Source: Paramecium octaurelia
Taxonomy: Eukaryota > Ciliophora > Oligohymenophorea > Peniculida > Parameciidae
Direction: 5' to 3'
Assembly (NCBI GenBank): GCA_905182995.1
Contig: CAJJDP010000116.1
Coordinates: 34,684-98,683 of the forward strand
Length of the DNA: 64,000 bases
Position 1 is the first letter of the stretch. Every line of letters starts with the position of its first letter. This document shows, one piece after another, positions 46,673-58,522 of this stretch. The notes below the pieces were generated by a model. That model was not told the DNA's origin. It did not search any database and saw only the letters and a program-made list of their open reading frames with translations. Made by a program: the position numbers and the translations under genes.

Positions 46673-49009
46673 TCAACTAACTTTGGTACTCCTCCTAGTA
46701 ATCAAGAATCTCTCCACCTCCTCAGCCAACTGAGGACCACCGCATTCCATAACAGCATTGATCACATCTGCCATATTTTATTTTCCTCCAACGACAGCTT
46801 TTTCCAATTCCGCAATTTATTGCTCAAGAGTTTGATGGCGCTAATCACTTAGTACAACAATTTTCTGTCAATTATTATATATTATGTGGTTACCTTGTTT
46901 ATTTCAACCTAGTGTTGTAAACTCTCAAGTTCAACTTAATCTTTTTTACTTTGCAAGACTAATTTGTATATAAATAATTAAATTTACTTAAACTTTCATT
47001 CTCCTATTTCAAAGCAGCAATCTAGGCTATGTAATCAGTTAATAATTCAGCTTGATCCCTATTCTACATATCAGGCTATTGCAGAATTAAATTATTCTTA
47101 GCCATTAATCTCTCTATTTCTTGAGTTCTAAGTGCTATGATTCATATATACTTTTTTTTCAATTCACCATTCTTTTCTGCTAATTGTTCTTTCAATTATT
47201 CGTTCTCTTGTTCCAATTGATTACTTGAATTCTTAATTTGTTCACCTTGATCTTGAGAGTGTCTGCCTTTCTCAAGCAATTCCTTCTCTAAATATGCTAT
47301 TCTAATTTTATTTTATTTAATTTCTTCAATTTTACTATCCACTTCAATTTGCTTTGTTTTAATTAGATTTTTCATTTGTTCCAGAATTTCTTAATTGGTA
47401 TTTTGACCTGACAATAAAGAAGCCTTCATGAAACTATCATTCTGAACCAACTAAATCGCTTACTAAGCTCTCAATAAATCCTTTTCCAGATTCTCTATTT
47501 CTCTCTTTTTATTCTCATTATCTCTCTTTTGACACTCCAAATCATACGATATATTATCAAGGCTTTTCTTGTATTGTTCTGCCTCTCTTTTAATTTAGGC
47601 ATTCTCTCTTTTAGTTACTTCCAAGTCCTTTTTCCATAATTCAGCTTCCTTCTTATAGAATTCAATTTCCTTAGACTTTTGATCTAGCTCTCTTTTTAGA
47701 TGATCTGTTTCTTTGTTAGCCAATAAGGAATGGCTTGAACTGTTGTTAAAGCTTTTGACTTAAATTCTTTAATATTCATTTCTTAGATTGCTGTAGGTTT
47801 CTGATAACAAATTAAAAGCAGCTTCACTTTTGATTTGCTGATCTTTTAAACCTTAATTTTCGTTGGTTAATTTTTAAATCTAATTTTTTAATTAAGCATT
47901 CTCTTGTTATAACTATGACAATTATTGTCTCCATTGAGTGGAATCTACTTCTGTATCTAATTATTTGCTTGATAGTGTCAAACCTCCTTCGATTTAGGTG
48001 GGTCTAGTCCCAAAATTCTCTTGAAAGTCTCCTTTCTTGGACAAGGGTTTAGGTTTGGTAGAGCCTTTGAGAATTTCACTTTATTCGTTGGGTGACGTAG
48101 CAGACAAGACTTCGTTTCTGGTTTTAATTCTTGAGTCTTATCGATTGGGACTTTTAGAGGGAGCTCTATTGTTTGAGTTGTTTTGTAAGTCCTTGTTGAG
48201 TTATCTGAAATCTAGTGGGTTGTTATTTGAGGATTTAAGATTTTCAAATCCTCCAGTTGATTTTTAAATTTATTATTTATTTATTGGTTTATAATCTTTG
48301 GGAGTTTGAAATCTACGAGGACTCATGACTCGAACTTCAGGTTTGCGAATTTCTTCAAATTTTTCATCCTCTATTTGTCCTTTTTTGATGGGTTCCTTTA
48401 ATTTCTTGACATACTATTCCCTGACCATTTCCTAATGATCTTTCCATTAAGTGTATGTGGCATGCACAGTTCTCTTATCGAAATGAAGTTCGTCAGCAGG
48501 TTTCTTCTGTTGCGCAATTGGTTTCTAGGGTTGTGGAGTGGGAATGGGTTGGTCTCTCAATGGACTTACTTAGCGAATTTATTTAGATTGCACTTGATCT
48601 ACCTGATTCCAGGCCAAACTCATTTGAACTTGGGCTTCTGAATCGAATTTATTCTGAATAGTAATTTTGTCTATGATAAGAGGAAGATTGTTCTCAATGT
48701 AAAAGCCTAAATTAATGGTTGCTTCTCCAAAGATGGTCTAGCCATCGTAAAAGTAGAGTTTCAACTACAAATATATGCAAATATCCAATACATTGCCTTT
48801 CTCAACATATTACACATTTAATTCAATTTTTTCCCAAATTTCTTGAATTTCTTTGCATTTGCATCTGACTTTCGACTCCAATGCAGAAGTGGAGAAGGCT
48901 AAGCATAGAGATGTTTATCAATACAATCGCTTAATTTAATAGAGCAGGATTCGAGTGAGGAGCCGATGAAAAATTGGATTGTCTAGACTTCTATATCAAG
49001 ATGTAGCAT
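46673..49009 (-). CDS. C2-domain plus long coiled-coil protein, 742 aa
   Basis: Five exons; introns of 26, 24, 29 and 29 nt give 743 codons from ATG 49007-49009. The first 135 residues are beta-rich and C2-like: MLHLDIEVQTIQFFIGSSLE, then WEKIELNVQYVEKGNVLDIC and YFYDGQTIFGEATINLGF. A Pro/Lys-rich linker (PLRDQPIPTPQPQKPIAQQ) and a Ser-rich segment follow, then a continuous coiled coil from about residue 320 to 720. The C-terminus is GGPQLAEEVERFLITRRSTK. The layout (C2 at the N-terminus, then long coil) repeats that of the gene at 236-2329, but the C2 sequences are not close copies. Basal-body or cortical scaffolding is a guess from architecture. Confidence 0.8.
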
Positions 49010-49135
49010 TTTGAAATAAAATATGTTATTTTATTAATTAATAACTCGACTGAAAATTATAATGAAACCTATTGAAAATTTGAATGTCATTCTTATAAAC
49101 TGTATTCAATAGACATTCATGAGAATAATATATAA

Positions 49136-49925
49136 ATGCCATTTAAATTTCATAAATTAAAACAATTCTTCATGTCTGCCAAGCCACAAAATCTTGACGA
49201 CGGTAGTTTGATACTCAATCCAAAAGCAGCTCACAAATATTCCTTGATATGGGTAGCAGAAATAATCATAACAATTAGATGCATGGCTTAGGAGATACCG
49301 CATATGGATTCTTAGATGTTTTTTAGCAAATGCCAGTAGTAAAAGCAGAAACCAAAGTGCTCTTGCTTTAAGCTCCATAAAGAGCAGTGACAATAAATAT
49401 GGGGATGAAATTCTCAAGTTGGTTTGATATCAAAGTGCTTAAGGCAGATGCAAATATTGATCAATTCGTTTAAGATTTTCAGAAAGTAATGACTAACCAA
49501 TAATGTAGACTGTCTCCATGGAAGAAATAGAAGATTCTAAGAAAATAATCACAAATTATTTGGACCAAGAAGTGAAATTAGTTTCAGCTAAAAATGTATT
49601 TATCGGTGGATTTTCTTAAGGATGCTGTATGGCTTTGGAAACAGCATTCAGCTATCCACAACAACTAGGAGGGATAGTGGGCTTGTCTGGTTATTTGTTC
49701 CCAACCACTTAAATTAATGAGTTCTAAAAAGAGACCCCCATATTGCTCGTTCACGGTGAAAAAGATCAGATGATCCCATGCAATTTATCAAAAATAAGCT
49801 ATTAGAGATTGGACAACTCAAAGAGACAAATGTTTAATCTTCATGTGATTCCAAGGATGGGTCATGAAGTTCCAATGCCTGTTATTAAGGCAATGATGGA
49901 TTTCTTCTAGAATGCATAGAAATGA
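49136..49925 (+). CDS. acyl-protein thioesterase / carboxylesterase (LYPLA-like), 246 aa
   Basis: Introns of 26 and 23 nt give 247 codons. The alpha/beta-hydrolase signature is complete: oxyanion-loop region LIWMHGLGDTAYGFLDVFQQ, then KVLLLQAPQRAVTINMGMKF and SSWFDI (family: APTRPVT.N.G..M.SWFDI), nucleophile elbow FIGGFSQGCCMALE with Ser in GxSxG, catalytic Asp in HGEKDQMIPC and His in RMGHEVPMPV. These enzymes remove palmitate from proteins, and related family members hydrolyse lysophospholipids. Length is the usual 220-250. The nearby MGNC-type acylated MORN protein shows that palmitoylated substrates exist but not that they are partners. Confidence 0.92.
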
Positions 49926-49999
49926 AATGAATTATTCTTGAACAATTAAACATTATTAAAAAAGAATAAGCAATTTATAATTTGTTTCTGATTCTTAAT

Positions 50000-50707
50000 T
50001 CATTTTTAAGCTTGATTATATCTTGCTTCTACGTCCTTCCAATTTACGATCTTCCATATGTTAGCCAAGAAGTTTGGTCTAACATTCTTGTAATCCCACC
50101 AATAGGCATGCTCCCAAACATCAATTGCTAATCATATCAATTTTGGAATTCATACTTAAAATTGGAGTAAGACCATAGTTTTATGGAATCTCTTGGTTGG
50201 GAAGTTCCAAATATCTCAATTTCTTTGATTGTTAATCAACTCCCAAGAATCCCCATCCACTGCCTTAAATTGCAGCAGTTCTAGTATTGAAGAAAGTCTT
50301 GAAGTTATCAACACTTCCCCAATTTTTATTGATTTCTTATACTAAAGCACTGTTTGCATCAGGTAATTGTCCTCCCCCGTTTTTAATTGGTGTCCTGCAT
50401 TATAAGTTAAATAGACATACAAGTTCTCCCAAAACAAACTATGATTCAAATGGCCACCCAAGTTGAATTTTATGATGCCTTGGACATTGGCAATCCTTTA
50501 GACATCATTCTTTGCTAAGGCATCTTCCAATTACTCCTATGCAGCATTAAGATTATTGATATAAGCTTAATGATGTTTGGAATGATGGAATTCAAGAAGT
50601 GTTGCACTCAAAACTGGTTCAAGATCACTGTATCCATACTTAAGAGCAGGCAATGAGTGAGCTTTGAGAGTGCCAAAGAAAAATTAAGAATTCTTAAAAA
50701 ATTACAT
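50000..50707 (-). CDS. SOD2: mitochondrial-type manganese superoxide dismutase, 217 aa
   Basis: Introns of 26 (CAG) and 28 nt give 218 codons. The N-terminus [20 protein letters not shown] is basic/hydrophobic and could be a short mitochondrial presequence. The metal ligands are present: His in [17 protein letters not shown], His in [13 protein letters not shown], Asp and His in [23 protein letters not shown] before NHS and the Gln in [11 protein letters not shown] indicate the Mn type rather than the Fe type. It converts superoxide to hydrogen peroxide and oxygen. It converges with the thioesterase gene with 74 bp between stops. Confidence 0.94.
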
Positions 50708-50744
50708 AAAATTATTTAATAGATATGATTTTTGCGTTTATAAT

Positions 50745-53700
50745 TCATTGATAAAAATTCTCGTATTTCTTTAAAATTTCATCAAATTCCACATAATTGA
50801 ATTCAATACCCTAGTAAGCAAATCTATAAATTATGAAATGTAATTGGTTACCTTTTGCAAATGACTCTAAATTAATCATCAGTTAATGGTAATTTATGAA
50901 AATCCATAATAGATCTAAATCGAGTAAAAGTAATCTTTCCAGATTTAGTTTTGTCCTATAAAATGTGAATGACATACATTACTTTATCTTGGAAGTGAGG
51001 TTTGAGTAGGATTCTATGTTTTTTAACGACTTCGCCTAATCTTAACATAATAGTATGCAAGGCTTCCTCTTCTTCTGAAGTTAAGGCATCTCTTGGATCA
51101 AGGAAAGTTGGAATAACATGGACGGGAGGTTTCATCAATGGATCTTTATCTAATCCCTTTATTAAATGAGTAAATATAGATTCTTACAGATTTTGTAAAC
51201 ACAATTTCGACATCCTCTATGAACTTAGCATAATTGACTCTAATGGGATCTTCTGGTACAACATACATGGTTTCTAACAGGTCTAAACTCTCTTGATCCA
51301 AATCTATCTTCATTTGACTCAACACTCCTCTAAATTTATTGGTAGGCATCAATCCTTTTCTTAGAGGATCAAAATCTTTGAAGTAATCACCCAGTCTTAA
51401 TCGTTTGATCTTAACAGCCACTTTAATTTATTCTAAGAGCACAGATGGTTGTAACTAATTAAACTCATTATTATATATACTTTTTCTTTCTCTTTAGGTT
51501 TGACACCCACATACGCTTGAGATGCACCTGACTCAGTTTATATTTCTAAGGGAGGTTGAGTATCATTTATAAACTAAACATATCTAATATCTCCATCATC
51601 TTCAGCAGCATATATTTTGACGACTGCTTAGAATTCTTCATCAGATAAAATGAAATTGACAGTGGCCAAGGTTTATCTGAATTACTTAGGAGACACTTTG
51701 TTTCTGCCCAATTTATCCCAATCCTAGAAAAACTATTTAATATCCAATCTAGTAGCTTTGCAGAAATATTAAAATTTCTTCTTTACAACTTCAGCCACTT
51801 ATCGATCTCTCTCTGTAATTGAAACTCTGCCATAATTATATTAGGTTGACATCAGAGGTACGTCTTCTGAAGGACTGACTTTTTCAAGATTCTTAGTTGT
51901 GAATACTTAATCAACTTAATCAGTGAAATCCTTCCAGTATACAAAGTTTGGCTTGTCTTTGCATCCAAAGTTTTATAGAATCAATTGGAATTCAGCATCA
52001 GACAATAGAATCTTAGCCATACTTAATCCTTTTCTTAATTGAGTGATAGTAATGGTACCACTTCTTAATTTATCGAAATCTCTAAGGAATTCTGCAATTC
52101 TCTGTCTCTATTCCTTAACAATTCTTCTTAATTTAGCCATAAGATCTTCAAAATCATTTGGCTAATCATTTCTGATGAATGCTTAACTCACATTGTCTGA
52201 CTTAACATAGTTTTTGAATGCATCTGCATGAGATCTACTTATAGCAACACCTTCATCGGATTGATCAACTATTCTACAGAAATCATAGTAATTGACTTCA
52301 TTTAAATTGGCTTTATCAACAAATCTTTTCAATAGTAAATTTAATGAAACAGGGTCTGGGAATAAGTTGAATTAATTAAGAATTCTTAGGAATTGATTAG
52401 TTGTGATATATCCTTATTTAGTCTTATCAAAATCTTCGAAGACTGGTTTCAAGAGAACTCTTTTGTTTTGAATGGCTTGTTTGTATTTCATCAATAATTC
52501 ATCCAATTAAATGGCTTCTTACTCTGTCATTTATAAATATCTTCTTCTAGCTGGTAATGTAGTTGAATCATCAATCTAAGGAACTTAGGCTTAAGGAGAT
52601 TTATCAATTCCCTTAATAGTGAAAATCTTATCGACATCTTCACAGAATTGATTGTAATCTACCTGACCATTGGGAATGCTGTCAATTTTATAGTGATTCA
52701 ATAGTATGGATATTTCCTTCTCAGTAACAGGAATGTTTTGAAGATGCAATATTCTAGCAAACTAACATCAATAATCATAGCATACTTGGGATTCAGTAAC
52801 TAATCCTTTTCTCAAGGGATCGAAGTCCTTGTAGAACTCTCTAATTCTGATTCTCTTCATAACTACATCTCCTTAAATCTTCTTTAATACCTATTCCAAG
52901 GTGTTGATGTTATCAGTTAATTTCTTGGAAGTAAACAAAGTAGAAATCAAATCAAGTCCTTCTTTGTCTTCTATGAAATCATCATCAGGATGAACCTATG
53001 TATTGAATAAATAATACCTCCTTTGGATTATGCTTTATGCCAGTGATTACTCCGCTCAACATTTCTTAGACATTATCGACATCATCACAAAATTTAACAT
53101 AATTCACTTCCTTAGGATTTCCATTATCGATGTATTATCTGATGAGCAATTACAAATATTAGTCCTTAGGTAGCAATCCCAATTAATTGAGCACTCTTGA
53201 AAATTGATCAATGGTGATATGAGAACAGGCAGTTCTATCAAAATCCTGGAATGGCTGTTTCAAGAATATTCGTTTGGTTGCTATTTTCCTTTTTATTGCC
53301 AACATCAATCTCTTAACTGTGTCTTCCTCATCCTTATTGAAAATCTACAACTAGTCGATTATTCATACTTATGGTGCCTAAAACACTTAAGCTTTGGCTT
53401 CGCTATTTAAGAATTGCTCTTCAAGCTTGTTACAGAATGTTGTGTACTAGACTAATCCATCATTGAGTTTATATCTTCTTATTATTTCCTCAATCTCATC
53501 TCTAGTAAAGTGGAAATTGATCATTGACAAGGCAGATCGAAACTTATTGTTATTGATAGAGTAATACCTTATCTTCTGTCACCCATCCTTTTCGGAGACG
53601 ATCAAAATCTGTGAAGAATTCCCTCACTCTTATTTACTTTTTGTACACTTCTTATTGTAATCTTGTCTCTATATCTTGTTGTACATAAGTTCCAACTAAA

Positions 53701-53759
53701 CCTTTAAATGAAAGCGTTTTACTTATTGATTATCCTGCAGAAACTAGTGCTGTAGCCAT
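50745..53759 (-). CDS. large multi-EF-hand protein, about 940 aa
   Basis: ATG 53757-53759 opens MATALVSAGQSISKTLSFKG; the frame runs through several introns (25 nt near 53550, 22 nt near 53000, about 24 nt near 52770, 26 nt near 51470, 31 nt near 51150, 28 nt near 50840) to TGA 50745-50747; I did not verify every join. A unit of about 110-150 residues recurs at least six times: a helix ending in RVREFFTDFDRLRKGWVT, or RIREFYKDFDPLRKGLVT, or RLGDYFKDFDPLRKGLMP, then an F/Y-rich second EF-hand such as VNYVKFCDDVD. The first loops are FD-x-LRKG variants that lack a full acidic set, so many hands probably do not bind calcium. EFCAB6-like or other ciliary calcium-response proteins are the nearest architectural match. 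Confidence 0.8.
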
Positions 53760-53810
53760 CTTACAGTTATCTTTTTTACTATTTATTATATTTTATTTAT
53801 TCCCAATTTC

Positions 53811-54776
53811 ATGAAAACCAAATACAATAAATTGTCTCCATTGGATGAATCCAAATCACCTAAATGTGAACTCCTTAATGATGACTCTCTAAAAATGAAT
53901 ATCTTAAAATAAAAAATCATCCATGAACGTTCATCTGTCTTGCAAAGAGATGGAGAGTTAAGAAAAATTTCAGAAGAACTCCATAACAGAATCATGAATT
54001 AAAGACTCAATTTCAATAAACCTCTCAAGTATGCATAATTTGTCATTCACCAACGAAAATATGACACCAAAAAGAACTCAAATGCTGTACTAAACATAGT
54101 CAAAAAAGAATAACAATTGCAACTGGAACTATCAAAACGAGATGTGAGTTAATTTGCAAGTTATGAACAAGAAGCAGATAAATCTCGATTGATAGATAAA
54201 ATGCCATAAAATCAGAAAAAATTAAAAATGAAGTATCGAGACATTGTCAAATCAATTCTTATCAAATCTATTGCACAATCCTTTCACGATGACTCAATCA
54301 ATGTCATCAATTACCATTCTAAACCCAAATCAATATCCGTCAATGAATAGCCTGTTCTCCCCACTAATAATAATTGTGCAATTAAACCCATCGATCAATA
54401 CATCCTAAACAAACTAGAAAACATTGCATAAGATCAACTTGACAATAGTTACATGCCACCTCTTAGTCAAAATGAAATCAAAACATCCACCTAAAAGAAC
54501 TCTTTGTTAAAACTCATTCCCATTACCACTGCAACAGCTGAGAGTTCCAAATTAAAAAGAATTAGATACTAAGATGAGTTTTCTAATTCTAAGCTAATCT
54601 AGGAATTCAAAAATGACAGCGGAGTTAAGAATTATGAAATAACAAGAAAAGCTTAAGAAAGAATTACGCTCTATTAAAAGATTCTTAAAATGTAAAATGA
54701 ATCAAGATCATAGAGTCAAAGTTGCTACATCAAAAAAAAGATTGTAAATCCTATACAGAATAAGTATTATAATTGA
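53811..54776 (+). CDS. hypothetical Lys/Ser/Asn-rich protein, 321 aa
   Basis: A single exon of 322 codons. It begins MKTKYNKLSPLDESKSPKCE and is polar throughout, with a helical first half (QLQLELSKRDVSQFASYEQE) and disordered second half. Many TAA/TAG Gln codons are in frame, so a standard-code scan misses it. It starts 51 bp from the divergent EF-hand gene. No domain recognised. Confidence 0.7.
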
Positions 54777-55018
54777 CTGATTTTTTTTGATAGTATGGCA
54801 AAGTTCTATTAAATTAAATTATGGGCTTACATAAGGTTTTAAGATGTGTTCTTTTTTATTCATTTATTATTCATCTAAAATTTACAGACTGTTCTCAATT
54901 ATAGAGGAATTCTGTAATAAGCAAAATAACAACAAGGTATTTGATATCAACTGTAATTATTACTTTTATAGAATTTAGAGGGAGTGTGAATTTTATAATC
55001 TATTCACTTATATTGAAT

Positions 55019-55642
55019 TCATTTCTTTTTTTTCATGAAGGTAAACTTCTTCTTCCATTCTTCTGAAAGCTTAGGACTCAACTTTATCTCTTGATTGACT
55101 TCAGATGTGTATTTCACAATTCTTTCTTCAAAAATCTTGATCTCCTCATTTAATGTACTTTACGGTTTAATCTCTTTAGATTGCTTTTGCTAGTTTCTCC
55201 TTTCTAATTAGTTTTGATTTGGGATCTCCTGCAATTATTGAAAATCATTTGTTTGTTTCGATTAAATACTCTACTTTTACATCTTTTTACAATCTTATTA
55301 ATGAATAAAATCTATCAATTTTTGTGGATAATTGCTATCGATCATATTGTTGTTCGTATTTTATGCAAATTGTTCAATTTAATCGTAGTTGAGTTCTTTC
55401 TTCCGATAAATTATTATAATTTACTTCTTAATTTTAATACTCATTAAGCTCCCTCTAGAAATCACTTTGAAATTGTTTCTGATTCTCCCCAACTAAAATG
55501 ACTTTTTAAAGTACCTTCACTAGTAAGCAGTTTAGGAATTTCAGCTACCACTATCAATTTAAATAATTGTACGATCATTATGCTCTTATATTGTTGGCAT
55601 AATCCTTTATTTCTCTTTTTAGTTTTGTCTCTTGCTAGACAT
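55019..55642 (-). CDS. small coiled-coil protein, 184 aa
   Basis: Four exons; introns of 22, 22 and 25 nt (last with AAG acceptor) give 185 codons from ATG 55640-55642 to TGA 55019-55021. The protein runs MSSKRQNQKEKQRIMPTIQ, then LVAEIPKLLTSEVGENQKQF, ELNYDQIEQFAQNTNNNMID and a C-terminal helix RIVKYTSEVNQEIKLSPKLS ending in KKKK. Each exon is short, so the model depends on three small introns, but all restore one charged helical frame. Function unknown. Confidence 0.65.
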
Positions 55643-56369
55643 TAAATCCCTTATAATTTGATAATTAATTATTGATGATCAAATTATATTAAATTACCTA
55701 ATTTCATTCTATTCATATCATAGTATATTAATTGCCTAAATCAGAACAATATTTATTTATTAAAACAAAAATCACATCCCCAATTCAACCAATCATCATT
55801 ATTATACAATATGATCACCAGTTGATCATAAAACAACTGCTAAACTATAAAATTATCATGATTTATAATAATTTTTTCAATTTTGTCAAGAATTTCCTTT
55901 TCCATTTTTTACACCATTAAGAATTCAACCTCTCGACTTTTAATCTAGAATGACAACTTACTTAATACTAAATACAAGCAAAGAAATAAAGAATATCGTG
56001 ATTGCTAAAAAAGACAAAACAAAATATTTGATTAATTAAATAACATGAAAATACTAGATCGATAGCTAGATTATATTTAATTCTTCCCCTAAATGTCATT
56101 TTAATACAAGCCATAGAAAGATATATTTAGAGTAATTTGATACATAATTAATTAATAAACAATTTTAAGCTATAATAGGAATTTTTGGCTTAATAATAAA
56201 ATAACGTGTTTAGACCTTCTATAGATAATCAATAAATATAACATTAATAATTCAATTTGCATATTAATGCTATTTTTGCATTCACCATAATCTTTATTTT
56301 ATTAATAAATTAAATTTTTAAGATATATTTCGCTTCATAGGAATATTTATAATGAAAAGATAAATAAAA
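55643..56369. other. 725-bp spacer with one doubtful 54-aa ORF
   Basis: AT-rich interval between minus-strand genes. A minus-strand frame 55741-55905 could encode MEKEILDKIEKIIINHDNF and about 35 more residues, but the end lacks protein character. A short segment near 55927-55945 resembles a tRNA anticodon arm and was rejected. Otherwise nothing supported. Confidence 0.35.
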
Positions 56370-58425
56370 TCACTTATTAGGTTTTTTATCTTTCTTTTGT
56401 ACTACAACTACTTACGGTTTATCCTCTTAAGCTTTCAACTTGACTTATTATCTGACTTCATCCATCTCTTTGCAATCTTCATCAGAGCTATCTTCCTCTT
56501 TATACACAAACTTTATGTTACCTTCTACTTATTCATTGATATCTTGAGATATATAACTCTAAATTATTGAAAGAAATTACTTTTGGATTCAAACATATGA
56601 AATCTTCAACCTTATTATATCTAGGATTTGTATTGATAGATTCTTCATTTAAAAACTCTTATGTTTTAGATAACACAGTAAGCATTCTTTCTAGACGAAG
56701 TTAAATAGTGGAAGCTGTTGCTACTAAAGCAGACCTTTTGATTTCGATGTTTTTTGCTTTCATTCCTTTACCACTTAATTGATACATGATTCTTGATAAG
56801 GACATTGTCACTTCATCTATGGATTTTTCAACTTTTTTGACTTATTTTTCTTTTTCTGAAAACAAATCTTATTATTTAGTTACATCTCTTTCTAATTCAT
56901 CTAAATTAATTTGAGCATCTAAGATTGAATTCTCTTATTCATATTTCAATTTTTTAATTTCTGCCCTTAATTCATCATTCTATCTTTCATATCTTTCAAT
57001 CTCTTTTCCAACGTATTCTTAAATGTTTTTTAACTCCTTTTAATCTAAATCCATATTTAATTTATATTTCTTCATGATTTCCTAATTAGAAATGCTAGTA
57101 ACTACTCTCAATTTTTGGAACATTTATTTCTAATTAAAAGATAAACAAATACTTTTTTCTCTAATTCCTATTGTATATCCTATTTTTGTTTATTAATATT
57201 TTGAGTCGCATTCTCAATAGCCAATTTTGCTTTATCTTTTTGTTCTCCCCTCTTCCTCTTTTCATTATCCTCCTTAATGGCAATAATTTTCTTTTCTCCC
57301 TACTACACAATCTCCAAGGCCTATTCATCGCCACATTTGGATAATTCATCCTCCAAAATCTCCTCCAACATTGGATCGAATCTCCCTCTTAAACTGGCTC
57401 CAAAAAAGTTCTGTTAAGTTTAAAACTCACTTCTATACTTTGCAACAATCTTTGATAAAGATTCTAATTGCTTCTTTCTACTCATCATACTCTAAGAAGA
57501 TGCTTCATATTATTGATATTTGATTTTCAATCCATCATAGGTTATTTGACATTACTTTTACACTTCCAATAATAGTTTCCCTTCGTTATCAAATTGAAAA
57601 TACTTCTTTTTAGATACATGTCTCTCAACTTAGCGATTTCATATGATTATTTAGCCATTTTTTCTTCCTAGATTTATTCTTTCTCCAGTAACTCCTCTAT
57701 TGTCTCTTTTACTGTATCCTCATTCTACAATACTAAATCGTTCAGCAATTCATCCAATCTTCTACTCTTTATGATCATTTGCTTGATTTCATACAATAAT
57801 CTATCTTTGTACAACCTTTGTTTATTGATTTATTCCTCCTTCTTCTCAAGAGCATTCTGAATTTTAGGTCGAGATTCCAAGTCCTACAATGCAGTTACAA
57901 TTCTCTTATTATGTAAGTCCTGTAAACTCTTCTATTGCTCATTTGCCACATGAACATATAAGTCCTTATAATGATTTTGCACTAAATCCTCATATTCCTT
58001 CTTGATCTCCTCTATCTATTGTTATTGCAATTCTTATTATGGTTTAGGCTTTTGAGTCTTGTCCTTCTCCTTTTTCCCAGGAGCTAAGGTGAAAATACAG
58101 CATACGTAAATATTTTGTTGTCGCCTATGACAATGCATCTCTAAACAAATCTATCTTTTTTGCTTTTTGAATTGCCTTTGGGGATTGTTGTTGCACTTAT
58201 TGAGTCTACTTTTAGTTAGCATTTTTGGTCGCATTCTAATTGTTGCTCAATTGAGGTAGTTTCGAATTAGAGTTTTGAGTCTTTTGTTGCAACTGATATA
58301 TATTCATTTCTTACATCCTTTTAAGGCTTATTGATTGGCTACTCAGGTTGCTTGCTAACACTAATTTTAGGCTATAAAAATTGAGGAGGGGCAGTCAAAT
58401 CAAATGTAGAACCAGCATCAATCAT
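56370..58425 (-). CDS. long coiled-coil protein, 647 aa
   Basis: Six exons; introns of 22, 22, 23, 23 and 22 nt give 648 codons. The N-terminal 80 residues are Pro/Gln/Asn-rich (MIDAGSTFDLTAPPQFLQPK). The rest is mostly coiled coil, with a more compact conserved-looking stretch near residue 285-330 (FFGASLRGRFDPMLEEILED, then CGDEQALEIVQQGEKKI). The C-terminus is acidic then basic (VYKEEDSSDEDCKEMDEVRQ; KPQVVVVQKKDKKPNK). The size and coil content suggest an axonemal or basal-body structural protein; no specific family is claimed. Confidence 0.75.
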
Positions 58426-58522
58426 TTTATAAATTATAATATTGTGGATAATTTGATGGATTCCTCCATTCATAGACAAACATATATGTAAGTATTAGAT
58501 ATTGTTAAATGAAAATCTTAGA

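Noticed and set aside
55915..55960. tRNA-like anticodon arm (CTCGACTTTTAATC) suggesting a suppressor tRNA-Gln(UUA)
   Set aside because: The stem does not close fully (TCTAG instead of TCGAG), and no D arm, T arm with TTCRANNC or 7-bp acceptor stem can be drawn around it.
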